From the NCBI RefSeq assembly GCF_036588685.1, contig NC_086379.1:18213862-18277861 (forward strand): DNA of 64,000 nucleotides, read 5' to 3'. This document shows, one piece after another, positions 1-13,300 of this stretch. The DNA is from Mytilus trossulus (Eukaryota > Mollusca > Bivalvia > Mytilida > Mytilidae). Both the position numbers and the translations under genes were made by a program. The first letter of the stretch is position 1, and each line of letters opens with the position of its first letter. The notes beneath the pieces were generated by a model that saw nothing but the letters and a program-made list of their open reading frames with translations, did no database searches and was not told the DNA's origin.

Positions 1-1841
1 TTTTGGGTTTATAGGAACAACTAATATTCAGAATTGGTGAAAGTCAAGAGAGCCAAGATTAGATTAAAGACCTCAAAAGCAGGGACTAAATCCCGTTAAA
101 GTCAATAGTTACACCCTGTTGATCTGACATCTTTGGCTGCATTATACGCATACAGTTGTTTTAGATTGTTTGGGAAAGTCAATATATATTGTAAAGCTTA
201 CTGTTTTGGCAATTTAACCGTATATTTTTGGATTAGTTTATAATTCATCCCGTAGAAAGTATGATTTAAAGAAGAAAAAAGTATGATATAAAAATTCTTT
301 AGAATTGCAAAATGCCTAAAAATTCGTAAAACTTTTGAAAAAAACAGTGAAGAAAATACTTTTAGTAGAACATTACTATCAGGTTTTTATAACTGCAATT
401 CTATCATCATGTTCTGGGTAATATTTTTTCGAATATCTTAATTTGACTAGCCATTAGTTTATTAAGTAATTGTTCATCTCACATTTGCTTACCCCTACCG
501 CTAAAATTGAGAAATTTGTCAAAGACTTTCCTTACATATGATTTGACAAAGCGAAGCCATTCCTATATTTCACTTCATTACATACAGAAGAGGTATTACA
601 AAATACGTTAGGCAAACAATTGTCTTATATTTATTATTTCATCTGTACTGTTCCTAAATATTTTATATTCTAAACTATCACAGACACTTTCGGATATAGT
701 ATTTCGTATAACGGAGATAGACTATTTATATCAATGGCCTAACTGAAGCACGTTGAGCTGTCTTTTAACTAATAACAGAAGATGATTGGGTGTGTACCAA
801 TTAGACTTCAATCAAACCACAAAAATAACACATGTTTTCGTGTTCATGTCTACTGTGAACTGTATGTAGACTGTGATAATATAGCAACGGGTTCACTTTA
901 AATATCGAAAGAGAACACCCTTGTTTTAAAAAGATTATTACTTCTGCTGGGAAACTTCCTGTTCTACAAAACAGTGAAAGTAATTTCATATCACATAATT
1001 TCTCCACAATCAGATGTTCATTGAATTCAATAACCCATATTTCATGAGTGCATACATCTCATATACTCCAGTGAACTTGAGATAAATGATACCACCAAAA
1101 TTATAAGGTCTGCTTCATATCTTGGTATTTTTCTCGATATTAACACAGATGGACCACTTCGAGCAAGAATCCCATGTTTCAGAAGTAACAATTATATGGG
1201 GTATACATATCTCATTCGATACGTTACGCTGGGTGCATGTTCATACTTAACGTAATTTATCAACGGACATGATATCCTGACACAAAAAACTGACCCCAAG
1301 AGTTATGCGGAAAAACGACTTAACTCGAGATTCAATAAGTTTGATGGTCATCATCACGAATTGATTGGCTTATACGATCTGTGTATGTCTTACCTGACTA
1401 GTCACGTGTTTTCGTAGTCTTATGTCTGTATATAACAGAATAATCTTTATAAACTATGTCCAATTCCAGACTGTGATGTTTGACTGGACGTGGATTCGCA
1501 TGACAGGTGATAAATGCATATTCATTTATAACAGGAGACGCTACATAGTCGATTATTTCGCTCTCGCCCCTTTTGTAGGTCATGTTAGACCTTCAGTTTG
1601 TTTTTTGTATATTGATTCATACCTTCGTAATGGATCTTCTGCAGCCTCTTCTGAAAGGATGAAAAATATGTTTTTGTGTTAACATTTTAATTTGGGATGT
1701 ATAACTGATTGGATAAAAAGTGACATATAAAATAACTGTAGGATGTATTATCGACTACCATATATGTTTCTTTCCATTGTATCATAGTAAATTCTGTTTA
1801 GCATAGAGATGAAAAGGGTGTAAATAAATACTTAATATAAA
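1..1841. other. no recognised gene
   Basis: AT-rich sequence with only short open frames on both strands (the longest, near 1398-1682, overlap each other). I see no domain, no splice-bounded coding block and no clear repeat family here. Confidence 0.5.
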
Positions 1842-2012
1842 AAAAGAAGATGTGGTATGATTGCCAATGAGACAACTGTCCAAAAGAGACCAAAATGACA
1901 CAGACATTAACAACTATAGGTCACCGTACGGCCTTCAACAATGAGCAAAGCCCATACCGCATAGTCAGCTATAAAAGGCCCCTATAAGACAATGTAAAAC
2001 AATTCAAACTTT
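1842..2012 (+). repeat. mytilid dispersed repeat, family A, near full unit
   Basis: The unit opens with an A-run and GATGTGGTATGATTGCCAA, continues through an internal block containing CCGTACGGCCTTCAAC, and ends near CAATTCAAACT. The same order of blocks recurs in reverse at 5826-6020 and 50563-50720 and as fragments elsewhere in the window. I recognise it as a very common mussel repeat. No coding capacity is visible. Its class (SINE-like or MITE-like) cannot be settled here. Confidence 0.75.
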
Positions 2013-3402
2013 AAGTCTGTTTTGTGTATTCACTTTATTATACAATTAGTAAAGATGTCCACATGTTAACGCCTACGTCATCCATACAGATACATAATTG
2101 GTCAGAATTATAGTTAATTGAAAAAGAAACACTCACTGTCTGGTTAATACTTGTATGAATTTAAGGTAAGCTTTATTTCATTGCAAATGTTAAAATTTGT
2201 ATTTCTAATTTTCAGTCTGCTTTTTATTTTACACCCTGTCTTTTGCAATTACACTTTTTTACCTTTTTTTCGATGTCTACCACGTGCTATTTGATTTATT
2301 TTTCGTTTGTCTCAAGTAAATGTTTTTTTAACAGGACCTCTAAACCCCTTTTGCCACTTGAGGTACCTCATTTTCGGTATTTTTTTGGGTTTGTGATATT
2401 CAATAAAATCTTTTCTGAGAATTATTTTGAGAACTCTATTGGTCGTCAATTTCGCCTTCGAACTAATTGCAACAGTGCTGATTGACATTTTAAACAAAAA
2501 TTGCCTTTTCCCAAAGGTCATTAAATTATTCAATACAAAATAAACCTTTTTATTAGCCTATAATGTTGGTTACCAACAAATGTTATATATACATGCCAAA
2601 AACATATATTTGTTAGAAAATCGCTCAATATATAACCGTTAACAAAACTTAATTAGTAAATACAATAATTGGTATCCCTCACTTTTGTGTTACTTTAGCT
2701 CTCTAATTTGACGTAACGATGATTTTGCATATCTTGGGCATCTTTCATTTGAATATTAAACATGTTAAAATATTTAGAAACTTTAATTACTCTACTGAGG
2801 CAACTTTATGGCCATAGATAACACTGCATGAACGTATGCGTTTACTAACATTTAATTTTTCAATAAATTTCTTTCTACTTAAGTTTAGAAATATACTTGA
2901 AATTTAAGGCAAATTATACTACAAGTTTGTCAGAAATTACTGAATTGATTCGATTTGAAAATTAATTCACATTAAAGTCAATTTACAATACAATATATTT
3001 CAAGTTTATCAGAATTTATAAAAAGTTTTTTAGTTGGAATTGAATAACGAATAACTCGAATTTAAAATATTTTCTACTTCTAATTTATGAGAATTTAATC
3101 TGTTATGTTTTTTGGCAATTTAAAGTCTAGTTAAATTACATTTGACCCCATCTGTAATGAGAGTTATTTTTATAGTATACATATAGTTAGGAGTGGTTTA
3201 AAGCAAATTAGCAAAATATAGCATTAATTTAATATTCAAGTTATTCTATTCTTTTTTTCTTCTTTGCATTTGTTCACTGAATTATCGGATAACGAGGAAA
3301 GTTACTATACATTACTTTTGTACTGACATTTGAGACAACAGTTATTTAATCTGAGGTTGAATATATCGGCTTATATGGCAAGCCGTTGTGGAATTTATTC
3401 CC
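2013..3402. other. no recognised gene
   Basis: AT-rich DNA. An 80-codon frame at 2243-2485 overlaps an antisense frame of similar size, so neither is convincing. Nothing else identified. Confidence 0.45.
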
Positions 3403-3808
3403 TATTTATTAATATTAAAAAATCATTTATTAATATTAAATATTATTTTTTAATATTAATAAATCGAATATTTAATATTAATAAATATTTTTTAATATTA
3501 AAAAATAGTCATTTTTTAATATTAATAAATAGGTTTTATTTTCTAATATTAAAAAATCATTTTTTAATATTAAATATTCGATTTATTAATATTTAAAAAT
3601 AATATTTAATATTGAAAAATAGATCCTATTTATTAATATTAAATATTCATTTTTTAATATTTATAAATCATTTTTTAATATTAAAAAATCATTTTCTAAT
3701 ATTAATAAATGGTCTTATTTTTTAATATTAAAAAATGAATATTTAATATTAATTATTCAGGTTGATTTTTTAATATTAAAAAATCATTTTCTAATATTAA
3801 TAAATACG
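3403..3808. repeat. array of AATATT-centred palindromes
   Basis: About 400 bp made almost only of A and T, with roughly 25 AATATT cores at short, irregular spacing. Each core sits in a longer palindrome such as TTTTTTAATATTAAAAAA or its TTTATTAATATTAA variants, so every module can pair with itself and with its neighbours. Bases other than A and T occur mainly in short spacers such as TCAT, CGA and GGT. It starts and ends sharply. The long open frame across it is a by-product of the repeat and is not a gene. Confidence 0.85.
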
Positions 3809-4959
3809 CCACCTATATATAAGAGTTGTTTGAGCGCTTTTATTTACGATGATCATACCTTACTGCAAGCATGTAGCTGAACTAGATCGGTGGAAAATAT
3901 GAATAACAAAAACATTTACGAAACACCTGCTTTTATCCGACAATCAGCCAATTATTGTAAAAATAACAAGTTGAAAAATAAAGTTTTGTTTTTTCTTAAA
4001 TGTACAAATAAAGTCTCTTGTTACTCCAACTCCATATTGAGCAAAGATCAGCAAACGGTAATGAGAATATTTTTGTTTCTGCCGTGACCACTTCGCGGTC
4101 TGCGTTTAAACTATGTAGATTTCTTTGAAAAATGTTAAGAATCAGAGACTTGGATTTAAAAAATAAACTTTAAAGCATCAGTTGTAAATTGTAGAATATA
4201 AACAATTGGTGTACATTGTCGGAAATACTAAATGGAAGTATATTTTACTGCTAATCTGTTACAGTATAGTTTTAGTAAAGATTCGTTGGTCTCTTGAATA
4301 TGCAAGATAAAAAGTACATTTGTATTTAGTATTGCAAGTATGAAATCTGTCAAATTATAAAATCACATTTTCACAACAATAGTCATATTTAAGCTATAAC
4401 AGCAACAAAGTTCAATCTCCTAGAACGTATTTGTTTGTCTTGATTAAAATCAAACCATTATGACATAAGGAGATGTGATATGATTGCTAATTACACAACT
4501 TTCCATCAATGACTAAATGCCGTACATATATATCTAAGATCTCCCAATTAACATCCCACTAATACTATGAACTGCTTATTCAAAAAGATATTTTGTCACC
4601 AAATGATTTCTTATAATTTATAAAATAGAACATCATTATGTATGTTAAATAAACTGTGTACCCTTGGCTAAAACTGGGATCATATTGTTTTACCAGTGTC
4701 CTTTCGACAGTTCGTCCCGCACTTGGTATACTAGTATACTATTAGGTTTATTCGGATGATTTCGTAGAATTATGTACAGTTTTTAAGCTTTAACTTTTAA
4801 ACAATGTACTTAAGATTCGCATCTTGTAATTTCCATTCTCAATTTCGAATATCTTTTTCATTCCGATGTAACTCGATTAAAAGTAAAAGTGTGTTAAAAA
4901 AATTAGAAATCGGGAGAAATGCCATTCGGTATCGTGTTTCTTGATATTAGTACACAGTT
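3809..4959. other. no recognised gene; one degenerate repeat fragment
   Basis: A fragment of repeat family A (GATGTGATATGATTGCTAA variant) lies near 4470-4540. The 65-codon frame at 3890-4087 has no recognisable domain. Nothing else is supported. Confidence 0.4.
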
Positions 4960-5142
4960 TTGCAAAGCTCTGATTCCTTTCAAGGATTTTGCTATACTTT
5001 TTGGACCTTTTGGATTATAGCTCTTCATCTTTAACATAAGCTTTGGATTTCAAATATTTTGGCCACGAGCATCACTGAAAAGACATGTATTGTCGAAATG
5101 CGCATCTGGTGCAAGAAAATTGGTACCGTTAATTTTATTTGG
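4960..5142 (+). repeat. hammerhead-bearing repeat unit, retrozyme-like fragment
   Basis: The unit runs from GCAAAGCTCTGATTCCTTTC to TTGGTACCGTTAATTT. It matches 57985-58165 closely in the same orientation and carries the ribozyme-like segment at 5067-5116. In family terms this is a solo unit of a hammerhead-bearing repeat related to animal retrozymes or Penelope terminal repeats. Confidence 0.7.
5067..5116 (+). ncRNA. hammerhead ribozyme, core-mutated
   Basis: Stem I arms GCATCA and TGGTGC pair throughout, with one G-U wobble. Stem II is GAC/GTC around a seven-base loop. GAAA follows, and stem III is the perfect palindrome ATGCGCAT. The conserved CTGANGA reads CTGAAAA, so the equivalent of G8, the general-acid position of hammerheads, is lost. 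Predicted inactive. Confidence 0.65.
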
Positions 5143-5825
5143 AATACGAAGAAAAATTGCCCACTTGCAGGGGAACACGAAACTGCATTGAAAATGAAAA
5201 AAATAAAGAATAGAAAGAGAAAAAGATAGGCTAACAGTTTAAGAATAAAGAATAGTGGGCCTCTATAATATATAGAATAGAGAATAACATGCAAAATTTG
5301 TATAGAATACAGAAAACTATGGCGTAAATAATTTTAAGAATTATAGAACACCCACCTCCCTCCTTTTCTAGACCCTCTTTTATCATATATATATTACTTT
5401 TGATCCTTCTTGGAACGCTCGGTTATTTTTTTAATTTGATCTATTTGAATCGTCTTTGAATTCTCATAGCATATGATGTGTGTCATCATTTTTTTTTTAC
5501 TGAAAAATTGTAATAGTGGTCAGGGGCATCCCAATATTTATCTTAGTTGTTGAAAATAGCAACTGCAGTTTTTCAAGCGAATAACTTGTCATAACAAACT
5601 AGACCCTAATAAGTTGATGCATCACAGGAAAGCAGTATTTTACTGCCCCCCCCCCCTTCCCAAAAAAAAAAACGAAAAAAGAAAAACATCCCCCACACAC
5701 ACAAAATTACAATAAAAAAAACCGCTATTCTAGTACAAATGTATCTGGACAATGACATGCGATCCCCAATGCTAATTAATACGGGTCCAGTACTAGTCCA
5801 TAACTTGTGTGCATTGTTAAATAAG
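5143..5825. other. purine-rich stretch and short homopolymers
   Basis: 5190-5240 is rich in AAAGAATAGAAAG-type purine runs, and an 11-C run lies at 5646-5656. No gene seen. Confidence 0.5.
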
Positions 5826-6020
5826 GCCGTTAGTTTTCTCTTTTGAATTGTTTTACATTGTCTTATCGGGGCCTTTTATAGCTGAGGCTATGCGGTATGG
5901 GCTTTGCTCATTGTTGAAGGTCGTACGGTGAACTACAGTTGTTAGTGTTTGTGTCATTTTGGTCTTTTGTGGATAGTTGTCTCATTGGCAATCATACCAC
6001 ATCTTCTTTTTTATATTTAA
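5826..6020 (-). repeat. mytilid repeat family A, reverse copy
   Basis: Near-complete copy in opposite orientation to 1842-2012. It begins at the GTTAGTTTTCTCTTTTGAAT end, passes the CGTACGGTGA block and closes with TTGGCAATCATACCACATC and a T-run. Confidence 0.75.
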
Positions 6021-6059
6021 ATTGAAGTCCAACCTAAATAGGTATTACAACATCGTTAA

Positions 6060-6455
6060 CGGAGAAGTTGTATGTAAAAAAAAGATGTTGTATGATAGCC
6101 AATGGGACGAATACTTCTTATCCACCAGGTACCAAAGCATGATGCGAGTTAAAGATTGTAATATCAGAAATTTGCACCTGTCCTAAGTCAGGAATCTGAT
6201 GTACAGTAGTTGTCCTTTGTTTATGTAATATATACGTGTTTCTCGTTTCTCGTTTTTTTTTATATAGATTAGACCGTTGGTTTTCCCGTTTGAATGGTTT
6301 TACACTAGTAATTTTGGGGCCCTTTATAGCTTGTTGTTCGGTATGAGCCAAGGCTCCGTGTTGAAGGCCGTACTTTAACCTATAATGGTTTACTTTTTAA
6401 ATTGTTATTTGGATGGAGAGTTGTCTCATTGGCACTCACACCACATCTTCCCATA
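6060..6455 (-). repeat. mytilid repeat family B, composite with short inverted head
   Basis: 6260-6455 is a diverged relative of family A (TTGGCACTCACACCACATC at its end), with a characteristic upstream block CCTAAGTCAGGAATCTGA. The same longer family occurs at 46130-46350 and 58190-58450. A short head-to-head fragment in + orientation (GATGTTGTATGATAGCCAA) lies at 6070-6150. Confidence 0.65.
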
Positions 6456-8411
6456 TCTACTTGATATATTCATAGACACAGAGGCTTGTCACTTTTTTGT
6501 TTATCTTTTTATTGGAAAATATTCTTTAATATTTCGACTTATTTAGAGTTTTAAACATTTATCAATGCGATTTGAATATAACGATAGTGCGTGTACTTTG
6601 CCCCTCTTTCCTTTTTCCCGCCTGTATGGAAAGCAAGTACAATGATACATGTTTCCGACTCCACTGTTAAAGTACAAATGATACATGTAGTTATTTTTCG
6701 ACTTTGCGTACAATATTTTTAAGAAAGAAGTGCAAGATATTCCATTGTTCAAACACGAATCATATAACTGTCATTTCCTCTAAAACTATAAGTCTAGAAT
6801 TCGTCTTGTTGTACAGGGTACAATTGCCTTTTATCTTTCAAAGAAATGTTTTCCATGTTTTTTTTTTATAAGATAGGTCTGTGTACCTTCTGTTTGAGTA
6901 AGTTGCATGTACTTGTATTGTGACTGTCATTTGCTTTTTTGTGTTGTGTGTATATAGTATATGTTGTGTAGACCCGTAAGTTTTTGAGATGCTGATCCAA
7001 GACTAAAAAATGTTTTTATAACTTTTCTTTTTGTTTGAAATTTGCCAGAGAGAGTCAAAAGATTGAAGAGTAATTGTATAATATGTATTTGTCGTTTAAA
7101 AATCTTCTTGAATTATGTTAAAACAAAATGACTTTGTCACATCAATTCTTGTTATTTCAATTAAAAAAGTGTGCAAAGTATATGTTAAATGTAATTATTG
7201 CCAAAAAAATAAAAAATAAAAAAAATAAAAACATGAGAGACAAAATACAATTCCTGTCAAATTACACATGAAAGCTGTAAAATTTTAGGATAGAATAGGC
7301 GATAAATGAAATATCGAATGACGGATAGTTCGATAACTTATTTTAGTTTTGCGTATTTAAAAACAACACAATCAAATTACAACTGGAGCATTGTTTTCGG
7401 ACAATGTATAATGTTATAAATCATACAGATATGATAATTGTTTGTGCCTTATATTGATGGATATTGATACTAGCGGTGATCTTTTATTGATCTTTTCGGA
7501 CCAGATCTTACTGTAAAAGGTGATAATTGTCACATTTCACTGCTGATAAACCCCGTTGATCGGAGGAAGGGCGACATCTCGTCGATGGAATGATATTATC
7601 TATCGACTTTGTTTGATTTCATTGGTAAATTGTGTGTCAATTATGACACGTGATTCGCTGGTTCTTTGTTTGTAATGTTTAACGTTCATCCTCACACACA
7701 ATACTGTTTTTGCAGAGAGAGCTTCATGTAGCACACGGAGTTCAACATCTCGTGACTGGACTTAACGGATAAGGAAAACAAATATTACAAAAGTGAAATA
7801 TTCGTAAATAGATTTAAAGTTTGAGTAGTTGTCTTTGACTTTTTATAAAAACTTGATAAATCGATCGATAACCTTCCGAATGGTACCGATTTAAATTTGA
7901 TACTGAGGCCGTATATCTAGTATTATTAAGGCTTAATATGTATATAGTATATATACTCTGCAGTAACATATATAGTACATATTGTAGTATCATATGTCTC
8001 TTTAAAAAAAAAATATAAGTTTTATAAACAGAGTGAATTATGACTCGTGCGATTCCAGAAGTTTCAAAGCGATACTCGAAGGAAACGATCGTTTTATGCG
8101 AATGAACCATCCTAATTAACTTACCGAGTTACAAGATTTTGATGGTTAAGAAATTTACGCAGTACATCAAACAGAGCTCGAGAAGAGATCAAGAACCGAT
8201 CATGTAGATCCGACTTTTTTTTTATCATTATTAAAACGAAATTATTAAAATACATGTATAATAAATGATATTACCAATATGCCAAAATCAATCCCAAATC
8301 AGCTATATTTGTCATATCATAGCTTGACTAGTAAAGCTATGGCAATATTTGTCAATGAAATCTGCATCTTTCAAATATATCAGCAAATTAAAAGCAAATA
8401 TATCTATTTAC
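6456..8411. other. no recognised gene
   Basis: Unassigned AT-rich DNA. A pyrimidine tract ending in TTTTTGCAG at 7715 looks like a splice acceptor, but I found no matching donor or domain after it. Confidence 0.4.
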
Positions 8412-8581
8412 CATACATTTCTAGCTGTCTGAAATATCTTTTTTTATCATTTCTTTGCATATGAATTCAAAGTAGCATGCGCCCAATATATTTACACATA
8501 CATTTCTAGCTGTCTGAAATATCTTTCTTCATCATTTATTTGCATATGTATTCAAAGTTTCATATGCCCAATATATTTACA
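8412..8581. repeat. two-copy 85-bp tandem duplication
   Basis: Copies 8412-8496 and 8497-8581 each run from CATACATTTCTAGCTGTCTG to CCCAATATATTTACA and differ at only a few positions. Partial, more diverged pieces lie on either side. Confidence 0.85.
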
Positions 8582-10213
8582 CATGTCATTGATATTATCA
8601 TTTGACCACATTTCTCAGTTCAACAAATTGTCTGCAAATCTATGTATTTACCATAAATTTCGGAATATGTTCAAAGGCTTTTGATATGTTATGATTTGAC
8701 ATACATTTCAGTTGACAATAAAGACTAACAAAATTATTTCTTTACAATACATTTGACAGGTCTCTGCAGATTAAAGGAACTGATGCTTTACACCCCTCTA
8801 TAAAGTTCTCGTTTTGAATTGGTTTACATACCAGGAAAATGTAAATGCACCTTACACTTTATAACCCCATTAAAATCATTTGAAAGATGATACTTTGCTA
8901 CCTGGACAAAGAAACACATTCGCGGATAAATTTACATCATAGAAATATACATGACAAAGATTTCCATTTGCAGAGGTATACAAATACATAGGTTTGAAAA
9001 AGTTTTGCGACGGTCATAAATATATATAAATTCTAAACTTCAAAATGGTTTGATTAGGTGTTTATATATTTTATAAACCGCGGTCTCTCATAACCGCCCA
9101 TAGGAGGGTATAGTACAAGAAATACTGATATTTACTGCATGTAAAGACAAGATAAACTAAATGCAGCGGTTTGTAAATATATGTAAATGTCGGTCTCTGA
9201 AAACATTTACATAACATTTGCGTACCTCTTCAAATCCGGGATTTCGTGTAGTGCAGTGTAAACAGCACTAATTAATCGTGACAGTTCTTTAGAATTCATT
9301 CAGATCCTAACACATATAATATCAAAATTAGCCTTTTAACATAGACACTGTCATGATGTATGACGAAGAAGGTAAAAGGTTGCACCAACAAATCAATGAT
9401 GAATTAAAGAGAGTCACCTGTTCGCCTACATTCAGAAAACAGGTATATATATTGGTCAGTAGATGCAATTACTTCATATAGAGTACTTCATCCATTACTG
9501 AATCAAAGGTAAGTCTGTTTTTATTGTATCATTTATTCTTTTTTTCAACTTGTTTCCTACAAGTATGTATGATTTTGGCACGTAACAAATACCATTCCCT
9601 AACAATATGTTTTTTAATTATTTAAAAAAAAAAAATTTAATTGTATTTTTAAATTGTCTTTTTTAATTTTTAAAAATATTTAGAGATTGGAATCTTTAAA
9701 ATATCTCCGAAATTCCCTCTTAAAATCTATTATTTACTGTTAACTCTTCATCGCTTTTTTTTTTTTTTTTTTCTAATTGTATTTTTATATTTAAAAAAAA
9801 TATATAGAGATTAGCACTAAAGGTCATTCGATTGAAAGTTGAAATATCATAAGAGGCAAAATTAAATGCAACAGTTGTTTATCAATTTTCTTATCTGATT
9901 CCGAACATACAAACCAAAGTTAAAAAAACAACAAATCTAAGGTAATTGCATTAACTCTAAAAGGAGACCGGGTGCATCGACAGGGGTAGTGTCTCATGTT
10001 ATGCATATTTTACTCGCCACGACAATCCACACTCAGTCAAAATGTCTCAATATGAATAGTACATAATCGGTAAATTAACAGATCATAAAATGTTTTGGCG
10101 AGAAATAAAGACGTTCGGAAGAAGGATGACCATTGTAGCAATTTCAAAAGGTTAATTGAGCGAAATATGTTTAATAATTGATGTGTATGGGTTTGTATTT
10201 ATATGGTTCTGTT
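8582..10213. other. intergenic or 5' leader region; possible noncoding exon donor at 9509
   Basis: No coding block seen. At 9501-9514 the sequence AATCAAAG followed by GTAAGTCT is a strong consensus splice donor. It lies upstream of the noncoding start of the GPCR exon at 16660 and could end a 5' untranslated exon of that gene, but nothing in the sequence proves the link. Long A/T homopolymers lie around 9610-9770. Confidence 0.25.
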
Positions 10214-10327
10214 TCATATATATATCTTTATTCTCATAAACCAAAGTACAATGGTACAGAGACATATACAAATAAATTAACATAGTATAAATTTTAAATA
10301 CAAATGTAAAATAGAGACATAAAGTGA

Positions 10328-13300
10328 TTACCCAGGAGATTCTAGGCATTTAATAATAATTCTTATAAACTTGCACAGATTGTTTAGTTCAGACGGGTTG
10401 CTACTATTCATTAGACTTTGAAATTTTAAAATATTTGGTCTGTTTATAAAATGATGCTTTAGTAGCTGTTGTCTACTATCGTTTATTGTCGAGCATTTTA
10501 AAATATAATGGAACTCGTCGCCAATGTCACCGGAATTGCACAAAGTACAAATACGATTTTCTCTTTGAATGTTTTTCCATCTACCAATTTCGATAGGAAT
10601 TTTTGTGTTCAGCGTTCTAAATCTACAAAAAGAAGCAATATTTTTGTCATCTAAAATATCAAAGTAGGTTTCGAAATTTATACTATTTTTGAATAATTTA
10701 TAATTTAGAGCTTTTGGAGAATTCTGTACAGTAGCATACCATGTCTGTCTGAACTGGTCAGTTAATCTTAATTTAACAGTATCATACAACCAGTTTTTAC
10801 TTATAAAATATTTAGAGTTCCATATATTTGATAGTCCACAGTTATCAAGCACAGATTTTACATTCTTACACCAAGCTATATTTCCATTATAACTACCAGT
10901 AGCAAGATTGTATAGAATTACAGGAAGTTTCTTATTTTCCCCAGTTACAAGCTTTTCCCAATAATTTATAGTACGTAATTTAATAAAAATATCAAGTGGG
11001 AATCGGCCAAGTTCCCCATATATCATATAATCAGGCGTGGATTTTTTAAGATTAAGCAGTAATTTACAAAATTTTAGATGAACACGTTCTATAACAGAGG
11101 TGTTACCCATTCCCCAGACTTCACACCCGTATAATAATATAGGCTTAACTACTTTGTCAAATAATTCTAGTTGACATTTAATATTCAAATTATGTAATCT
11201 CCCCTTTTTTAGAATATCGTACATAGCCCTTGTTGCTTTATCAGCCTGTGCCTTTTTTGCTTTTGTGAAACTTCCTGTTCTAGAAAATAATACACCAAGA
11301 TATGTAAATTCTTCAACAATATCTAACTCAATATCAGCATATTTAAAACTAACATTTTGTAGTGGTCTACCTTTAGAAAAAATTACTATTTTGCTTTTCG
11401 GAACATTGACTTTTAATTTCCATGTTTCACAATATTCCTTTAAAGCGTCTAATTGTTTTTGTAGATCTGCTTGTGTTTCTGACAAAAGTACAGTGTCGTC
11501 TGCGTACAATACAACAAACAGTTTTAAATACATACAAAGCTCGTTCTCTATTTGATCTGATAAAGATTTCAAACCATTTATATTTTTGTTCTGAAAAAAG
11601 CTTTCTAAATCATTTAAATAAATAGAAAAAAGTATGGGAGATAAATTTTCTCCCTGTCTTACACCTACATTACATGGAAAGTAGTCTGAATATTCCCCAT
11701 CACTAAAAATTCGTGATTTCACATTTTTATACATATTAAATATAGTGTTATACATCTTCCCATTCACTGTATGTAAAATGAGTTTTGACCAAAGACCAGA
11801 TCTCCAAACTGTATCGAAAGCTTTAGCAAAATCAATAAAAGCACAAAAAAGTTTTTTCTTTTTTTGTCTCAGTAATTCAAATAAAATATGCAGAGTAAAT
11901 ATACTGTCTATAGTGGAATATCCCTTTCTGAAACCAAACTGGTTTTCATTTAACAACATATATTCTTCCAAAAAGTTACTCAGTCTTAAATTCAAAATTG
12001 ACGTAAAAAGTTTACCCATACAGCTTAATATAGTTATTGGTCTGTAGTTTTGGGGATCTGACTGGTCACCTTTGTTTTTATAAAAAGGTATAACATTACC
12101 AACAAGCCAAAGTTCAGGCACTTTTCCAGTATCAAATACAATATTAAACAGTTTTACATAGATTGGCATAAAAATCTGAGTGGTGCTCTTAATATATTCA
12201 TTAGTGACGAAGTCATCGCCACAAGCTTTGCCATTCTTGAGATTTTTGATGCATTTAAAAATTTCATTTTCCGTAATAGAACTGTTTAATAACAAATTAA
12301 GTTCGTTATTTTCATCTATAATAGTTTCTTCACCAGCGTCAGGATCTGACGAATTTAAATTTTTGAAAAATTCAAAAAGTACATCAACAGGAATATTATT
12401 CTTTTTCTTTTCTTTATACGAGTTTAATATCTTCCAAAATTCTTTAGAATTACTATTTCTTAAATTATTCATCTTTTTTCTCATGGCTTTTTTATGCTTA
12501 TTAATAGAAATGTTCATTTGCCTCTTATATTCACGTTCTGTATGCTTCATCTCTTCTCTTTTTAAACATGTTTTATTGTATTTATATCTTCTTTTTGAAA
12601 TTCGAAAGCACCGCCTTTTTTCCCAACATATTTGGTCAAACCAAGGTTTAATAACTTTTTTTCGACATTTGTTTTCATGTCGTTTATAAGTGAAAGATCC
12701 AAACACCTTTTCGGCTGAATCCAGCATTAAACCATTTACAGATTCAACTATTTTGTTAATATTTTCTTGAGCCAGTATACTGGTATTCAACATAGTTAAA
12801 TCATTATTTAATTGATCGATTTTATTTCTATCGATATTTCTCAAAAATTCGGCTTCTTTTTCACAATCCCATTTTTTGAAGCCTTTTCTTTCATGACATG
12901 CCAAATCGTTTATTAAAATGTCATCGCATTCGACGATGTTATCAATCGAGTTGAAGACTAGTTTACAGTTCAGAGGCGAATGAACATCGGAAAAAAGAGC
13001 AGAAAAATCAAGTACAGACATATTAACAACACATGATAACATATTATATGTACAAATAAAATAGTCAACCACACTAGACTGGCGACAAGTAAATAAGCCT
13101 TCTTTATCGCCATCAGCCCTTCCGTTTAAAATAAACAGATTGTTATTTCTGCACATTTCTAAAAGTAGATTTCCAAAATGGTTTTTTGTCTTGTCGCAAC
13201 TATTTCTAATACGTGACATATGAAACTTGTGTAAATTGTTTGAAAAATCAATATTAAAATTATCTGAAGTGTCATGATTGGTATTTGTTATTTCATAGAA

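Noticed and set aside
3330..3596. 88-codon open frame over the AT array
   Set aside because: It consists of repeated Ile/Asn/Leu strings produced by the palindromes; no gene.
12180..12689. 169-codon + strand frame within the LINE
   Set aside because: Antisense shadow of the 10328-13714 protein.
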